A stretch of 64,000 nucleotides of DNA from a virus. The DNA lies in IMG/VR virus record IMGVR_UViG_3300025162_000040, positions 19,588-83,587 of that record; one strand, given 5' to 3'. The stretch's first letter is position 1. Every line of letters starts with the position of its first letter. This document shows positions 60,404-64,000 of the stretch, piece after piece. Made by a program: the position numbers and the translations under genes. Below the pieces are notes generated by a model. The model did no database searches, had not been told where the DNA came from, and saw only the letters and a program-made list of their open reading frames with translations.

Positions 60404-60825
60404 ATCTATACGAAGCAGTGACATCACTTAAGAAGATGTTTGAAGCGAACTGGGTGTTTAGAGCGGCCGACCCGGAAGAGGTTGTGGCGCGTCGGGAGAT
60501 CTACAAGTCCTGGGTCGTACTGGATACTGCTGATGTGAGGGTTGTTGAGCTTGAGTCTAAGGAACTTGCGATCGAGTACGGCAAGGGTACTAAGTGGGAA
60601 ATCTCAAGCCCTGACGCGTCAAGGAATACGTTCTCTAGATATTACGCACTTGGCTATTCATTTTACATTGTCTTTAACAAAAGATCAGGCAAGCGAATGG
60701 TAGTAAGTATTCCTCCTCCTGATGCCGATTCAACCGACATAGAGTATTACTCGGAAGATAACACTGTTATTCCTGAAGAGACGGCTAAGCAGGAGCTGAA
60801 AGAACTCGGAGCTATAGCATTATGA
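60400..60825 (+). CDS. FKAA leader protein with GKGTxW domain
   Basis: 141 aa. Leader MNLYEAVTSLKKMFEA, then WVFRAADPEEVVARR. The body contains ELAIEYGKGTKWEISSPDAS and YSFYIVFNKRSGKRMVV, a third copy of the domain doubled in the previous gene. It thus links the two families. Overlaps both neighbours by 4 nt. Confidence 0.75.
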   Translation: MNLYEAVTSLKKMFEANWVFRAADPEEVVARREIYKSWVVLDTADVRVVELESKELAIEYGKGTKWEISSPDASRNTFSRYYALGYSFYIVFNKRSGKRMVVSIPPPDADSTDIEYYSEDNTVIPEETAKQELKELGAIAL

Positions 60826-61160
60826 GCTTACACGAAGCAGTGACATCACTTAAGAGAATGTTTGAGGCAAGTCCAGTCTTCAAAGCTGCCGGGCCAGAGG
60901 ATATGGATAAGCGTAAGAGTGTGATGTCCTCAGCGAAGCAGAAGGCGTTAGCAGAAGGCAAGGTGTGGTGCAACGTCTGCGAGGCTGTTCCGACGTCTCT
61001 CTCGTGTACTTACGAATGGGCTACAGAAAACGCTAAGCTCAAGGACGGCAAGTTTGTTGACGGGTATTGTGGTGTCGACGAGACAGGCGATCGCAGTGCG
61101 ACCAGCTGCGGCGAGTGTTACGAGTATGACTTAGAAAACATGGATAAGGTTGTGTGGTGA
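60822..61160 (+). CDS. FKAA leader protein with zinc-ribbon domain
   Basis: 112 aa. Leader MSLHEAVTSLKRMFEA, then PVFKAAGPEDMDKR. The body AEGKVWCNVCEAVPTSLSCT and SCGECYEYDL is a zinc ribbon, paralogous to 58958-59311. Its leader is closer to that of 60400 than to 58958, so leaders and bodies have been reshuffled. Confidence 0.75.
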   Translation: MSLHEAVTSLKRMFEASPVFKAAGPEDMDKRKSVMSSAKQKALAEGKVWCNVCEAVPTSLSCTYEWATENAKLKDGKFVDGYCGVDETGDRSATSCGECYEYDLENMDKVVW

Positions 61161-61161
61161 T

Positions 61162-61437
61162 ATGAGCCTATCTAAAGATGTCTCAGAGATAAAGAAACTT
61201 GTTGAAGCTAAGCCTGTGTTCAAAGCAGCTAGTAGGGAAGAAGTGGCTAAGAGACCCAATCCCTTTAAGACGCACAGGTTTAAGTTTGATCTTTGGAATC
61301 TTGTGGATGTGAACGAGCTTAACGAACACCTTGATTCTTTAGTTGGGAATGAAATGCCGTCAGACATTACGTATAAGTTTTTAAGAATAACTCCGGATGG
61401 CGTTGTTACAGTCGATGCCACTTACGTTGCTGAATAA
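61162..61437 (+). CDS. FKAA leader protein, short
   Basis: 91 aa from ATG 61162. Leader MSLSKDVSEIKKLVEA, then PVFKAASREEVAKRPNP. The body (FKFDLWNLVDVNELNEHLDS, then ITYKFLRITPDGVVTVDATY) is a small alpha/beta domain without recognised motif. Confidence 0.7.
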   Translation: MSLSKDVSEIKKLVEAKPVFKAASREEVAKRPNPFKTHRFKFDLWNLVDVNELNEHLDSLVGNEMPSDITYKFLRITPDGVVTVDATYVAE

Positions 61438-61450
61438 AATAGGAATAATT

Positions 61451-61726
61451 ATGTACGCGGAACTATTAAAAGAACTCATCGAATCCAGGAAGAAGTACTT
61501 CGTTGCCGACAGCATCAATGCTGAAGAAGAGATCGGCTATACAGACGAGCAGCTCTCTGAGGTTATTAGAGAGAGCATGGAGCTTACAAGCAATCTTTTT
61601 AGCGAGATGTGTGAAGTTGAGGAAGTACACGAGAACATTCACAACCCTCGGTGGGGGTACAACGACCAAGAAGATTTATGTTGGTGCTACAGCCCAGAAG
61701 AGAACATGTGCTATTTTTACCGATAG
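61451..61726 (+). CDS. Small acidic protein of 91 aa
   Basis: ATG 61451, after TAGGAATAATT. Acidic (INAEEEIGYTDEQLSEVIRE) with a Trp/Cys-rich end (DLCWCYSPEENMCYFYR). No FKAA peptide. It lies just before the homing endonuclease. Confidence 0.55.
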   Translation: MYAELLKELIESRKKYFVADSINAEEEIGYTDEQLSEVIRESMELTSNLFSEMCEVEEVHENIHNPRWGYNDQEDLCWCYSPEENMCYFYR

Positions 61727-61732
61727 GACTCT

Positions 61733-62425
61733 ATGAATAACTACGGGTACATATATGAAACGATAAATAGTGCGACGGGGATGCTTTATGTCGGTAAGCA
61801 TAAGGGCGCTTTTGAGTCTTGGTATCACGGAGGGGGCACGCGTATAAACCGTGCAATTAAAAAATATGGTAAGAAAGCTTTTACAACAAGGCCAATTGCT
61901 TATGCAAGAACTAAGGATGAGCTTAACGAGCTTGAAGTAGAGCACATAGCCAAGTACAAAGCTACGTATGGGGCAGACAAGCTCTACAACATATCTGAGG
62001 GTGGCGACGGAGGCGGCGGCCTTACTCGTCACTCTAGTGATTGTGTGTGCTGTTTTTGCATGGGTAAGCGTGGAGAGTTGAGTGGGTCTAACTGTCCTAG
62101 GTATGGCAAAACGTATCGATATGTTCGTAACAAGGCTACTGGTGAAAGACGTATGATTGCTCCTGAGATGCTTAGTGAATACATTATTGCCGGCTGGGTT
62201 AGATGCTCTACTGGGAGTAGGGTTGGCAAGAATAATGGTATGTACGGTAGACGGCATACAGAGAAAGCTAGGAAGGGAATGAAGGAGAATCGGCCAGACC
62301 AGTCAGGCAAAAGCAATGGTATGTTTGGGGTTCACCGGTATGGAAGCGCCAATCCGATGTTTGGTAAGAGTGACTCAGCTAAACGTGGCTGGGAGACTAG
62401 AAGAAAGAACATGGTGACTAAATGA
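61733..62425 (+). CDS. GIY-YIG homing endonuclease
   Basis: 230 aa. The GIY-YIG module is YGYIYETINSATGMLYVGKH, with NRAIKKYGKKAF, ELNELEVEHIAKYKA (Glu) and NISEGGDGGGG. The C-terminal part has NUMOD3-like repeats (NNGMYGRRHTEKARKGM, SNGMFGVHRYGSANPMFG). Free-standing homing element, second of this type; it splits the FKAA gene run. Confidence 0.88.
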   Translation: MNNYGYIYETINSATGMLYVGKHKGAFESWYHGGGTRINRAIKKYGKKAFTTRPIAYARTKDELNELEVEHIAKYKATYGADKLYNISEGGDGGGGLTRHSSDCVCCFCMGKRGELSGSNCPRYGKTYRYVRNKATGERRMIAPEMLSEYIIAGWVRCSTGSRVGKNNGMYGRRHTEKARKGMKENRPDQSGKSNGMFGVHRYGSANPMFGKSDSAKRGWETRRKNMVTK

Positions 62426-62940
62426 GCCTGTCTAAAGACGCAGCAGAGATCAAGAAGATGGTGGAAGCTAAGCCTGTATTTAAGGCGGCTAGCCCTGAAG
62501 AAGCACAAGCACGTAGAAATGTGACGGCAACTCAGAGGCCTTGGGCTATTTCTAAGAGATCTCCAAAGATCATTGAGTCTGCAGATGGCAAGTATCGTAT
62601 TGCTAAGTTGTTTGGGGATGAGTACGACTCTGATGAAATGGAAGCGAACGGAAAGTTAATTGTAAATGCGGTTAATGCTTACAAAGCTAGTGTAACTGAA
62701 GCTAAGCCAGTTTTCAAGGCAGCTGACCAGGCGGAGCTAAATAAGCGCCGGGCGGCCCGCGGGACTAAGCTCTACCGTTTCATCTACAAGTGCTATGCAG
62801 TTATCGAAGCGGCAAGCCCGGAAGATGCCCAGAGCAGGTTTGAAGAGATCGACCTGTTTTCAGATGACATGCACAGCGCACAGGACGTGAAGATCTTCGA
62901 CGTGCTTGATTCAGGATACCCTGAGGAATACACATCGTGA
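62422..62940 (+). CDS. FKAA leader protein, two copies
   Basis: 172 aa. Leader MSLSKDAAEIKKMVEA, then PVFKAASPEEAQARR. A second copy in the middle (VTEAKPVFKAADQAELNKRR) precedes a domain with LYRFIYKCYAVIEAASPEDA. The phrase VIEAASPEDAQSRFEEIDLF may be a third, worn-down copy. This fits joining of two leader-bearing genes. Confidence 0.7.
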   Translation: MSLSKDAAEIKKMVEAKPVFKAASPEEAQARRNVTATQRPWAISKRSPKIIESADGKYRIAKLFGDEYDSDEMEANGKLIVNAVNAYKASVTEAKPVFKAADQAELNKRRAARGTKLYRFIYKCYAVIEAASPEDAQSRFEEIDLFSDDMHSAQDVKIFDVLDSGYPEEYTS

Positions 62941-63332
62941 GCTTAGAGAAGGACATTACACTTATCAAGAGCATGGTTGAGTCCGGTAATCCAGTCTTCA
63001 AGGCCGCTAGCCAAGAAGAGGTGGCTAAGAGGAGCCCTAAGGACTTTAAGATACGTATCGAGCCGGCTCCGGGGGAAGACTACAACATAATTACTGTAAG
63101 CAACTTTCGCTTGCCGCTTGGGAATAACTATAGATCAGACCACTTCTTTCGTGCTCTCATCGAAGAGTATCCGGAGATCATTGACGAGCTAAGGGCGTAC
63201 TCAGCCAATGACTCTGTTAGGTTCGACTATCGTGGAAGCTACGGGGCACACGAGGATAACTTTTCTATGTTAGACATATACGACTATGTGCGTGCTCACT
63301 ATGACGATGTTCGTGCTAACGAGGAGCTCTAA
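62937..63332 (+). CDS. FKAA leader protein
   Basis: 131 aa. GTG start overlapping the previous stop by 4 nt. Leader MSLEKDITLIKSMVES, then PVFKAASQEEVAKRSPK. The body (IRIEPAPGEDYNIITVSNFR, FFRALIEEYPEIIDELRAYS) is alpha/beta without recognised motif. Confidence 0.7.
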   Translation: MSLEKDITLIKSMVESGNPVFKAASQEEVAKRSPKDFKIRIEPAPGEDYNIITVSNFRLPLGNNYRSDHFFRALIEEYPEIIDELRAYSANDSVRFDYRGSYGAHEDNFSMLDIYDYVRAHYDDVRANEEL

Positions 63333-63931
63333 TGAAACCGGGACATGACGCGGTAGAACTTAAGAAGCTCTTCGAAGCTGGTCCAGTCTTTAAGGCAGCT
63401 GGCCCCAAGGACCTCAAGCAGCGCAAGAACGCGCTTGGCAAGCCGTGGCTGAGCATTCGTGTGGTGTTAGCTAATAACGAAGAGCAGGCTGTAGAGCAGG
63501 TGGTTGAAGGGAACTTCGAGGAGACTCACCCGCTGTGCGACGTGGTGCTTCCGGCCTCAGACGTTAAGGTGAACAACAAGTCAGGCAGCACCTGGGCGTG
63601 GACCCCGGTTGATCAGATGACCGAAGCTTCCAAGCCTATATTCAGAGCAGCCGGCCAAGAGGATATGTACAAGAGGGCGGCGGAGCTTAGGGCTAAGAGT
63701 CCAGCAATAACTCCTGAGAACAAAGCTTTAGCGCAACTCTACTGGAAGACTGTTACCGATATCGAGTACGAGCTTGCCCAGTTGAGAGAGCAGTACGGGT
63801 TAGACGATGAAGACAAGTGCGAGTGCGAGATCACGGACTCAATCTCTTTTCCAGATGATTACGGCAGCATCGCTAACTACTGCCTCAAGTGTGGTGGTGA
63901 TGCTGGCAGCCGGCCGGAGGTGGCTGAATGA
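63332..63931 (+). CDS. FKAA leader protein, two copies
   Basis: 199 aa. Leader MKPGHDAVELKKLFEA, then PVFKAAGPKDLKQRK; second copy MTEASKPIFRAAGQEDMYKR in the middle. The first body resembles the second body of the 62422 gene (SIRVVLANNEEQAVEQV; a strand-helix unit). The C-terminus has CECEITDS and CLKCGGDA, a split zinc site. Overlaps the next gene by 4 nt. Confidence 0.7.
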   Translation: MKPGHDAVELKKLFEAGPVFKAAGPKDLKQRKNALGKPWLSIRVVLANNEEQAVEQVVEGNFEETHPLCDVVLPASDVKVNNKSGSTWAWTPVDQMTEASKPIFRAAGQEDMYKRAAELRAKSPAITPENKALAQLYWKTVTDIEYELAQLREQYGLDDEDKCECEITDSISFPDDYGSIANYCLKCGGDAGSRPEVAE

Positions 63932-64000
63932 GCTACGAGCGGGATATTATTGCACTCACGGAAGACATTGAGAACGCTGTCTTCAAGGCCGCTAACGCTG
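63928..64000 (+). CDS. FKAA leader protein, cut by window end
   Basis: Only the first 24 residues are visible: leader MSYERDIIALTEDIEN and AVFKAANA. It shows the family continues beyond this window. Confidence 0.6.
   Translation, partial: MSYERDIIALTEDIENAVFKAANA

Overview
The window is part of the genome of a large tailed double-stranded DNA phage. Every supported gene is on the plus strand. Genes are tightly packed, often with 1-4 nt stop/start overlaps, and the set includes terminase, portal, a gp32-like single-strand binding protein, a UvsX/RecA-like recombinase, a DnaB-like helicase, a DnaG-like primase, a family A DNA polymerase, a gp46/gp47-like nuclease, a phage sigma factor and many homing endonucleases. 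No ribosomal RNA or other host marker was seen, so the host cannot be named. The adenosylcobalamin-dependent ribonucleotide reductase and the full chaperonin are notable accessory genes. The genome continues past both ends; the last gene is cut at 64000.

Layout. 1-483: structured leader and the debris of a gene broken by an endonuclease VII-like homing element. 0.5-3.6 kb: NAD salvage operon (prs, a HAD phosphatase-like gene, nadV). 4.1-7.7 kb: membrane/envelope module (LemA, a TPM lipoprotein with Gly-rich partner ORFs, an SPFH protein). 8.0-8.8 kb: about 745 nt with no gene but long-range complementarity, probably a large structured RNA. 8.8-11.1 kb: zinc-finger genes, an RNA ligase and an HNH endonuclease with its own consensus sigma-70 promoter. 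11.2-18.3 kb: replication initiator-like gene containing an iteron/hairpin array, DnaB-like helicase, tRNA with CAT anticodon, second HNH endonuclease, primase, UvsW-like helicase. 18.4-22.4 kb: small genes, a P-loop protein, then four tandem copies of a conserved RNA fold leading into a 651-aa gene. 22.4-32.7 kb: UDG-DNA polymerase fusion, SSB, recombinase, Mre11-Rad50 fusion, RuvC-like nuclease. 33-40 kb: peptide deformylase, phosphoesterase, GroES, GroEL and a zinc-ribbon GroES-like protein. 40-45 kb: GIY-YIG endonuclease, packaging genes, sigma factor. 45.8-50.4 kb: class II RNR and small zinc proteins. 50.4-57 kb: strong terminator, then a portal gene carrying four HNH inteins. 57-64 kb: a run of genes sharing a short peptide, consensus VFKAASPEEVAKR, usually just after a charged N-terminal leader.

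How it works together. Three near-identical promoters (11.1, 18.3 and 25.5 kb) head the replication and recombination blocks and lack a normal -35 box, which suggests one phage-controlled regulon, perhaps read by the phage sigma factor at 44.1 kb. NAD salvage, the RNR and the chaperonin would support host metabolism and protein folding during infection.

The most unusual content is (i) the four-unit RNA array at 20123-20392; (ii) the FKAA peptide family (16 copies in 11 genes, one of them inside another domain); (iii) four related inteins in one portal gene; (iv) the large structured RNA candidate; and (v) a second short peptide, consensus EEPLKRHPKLPVV, shared by the SSB, the recombinase and a third protein. 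Family names come from motif recognition by eye; no database search was run.
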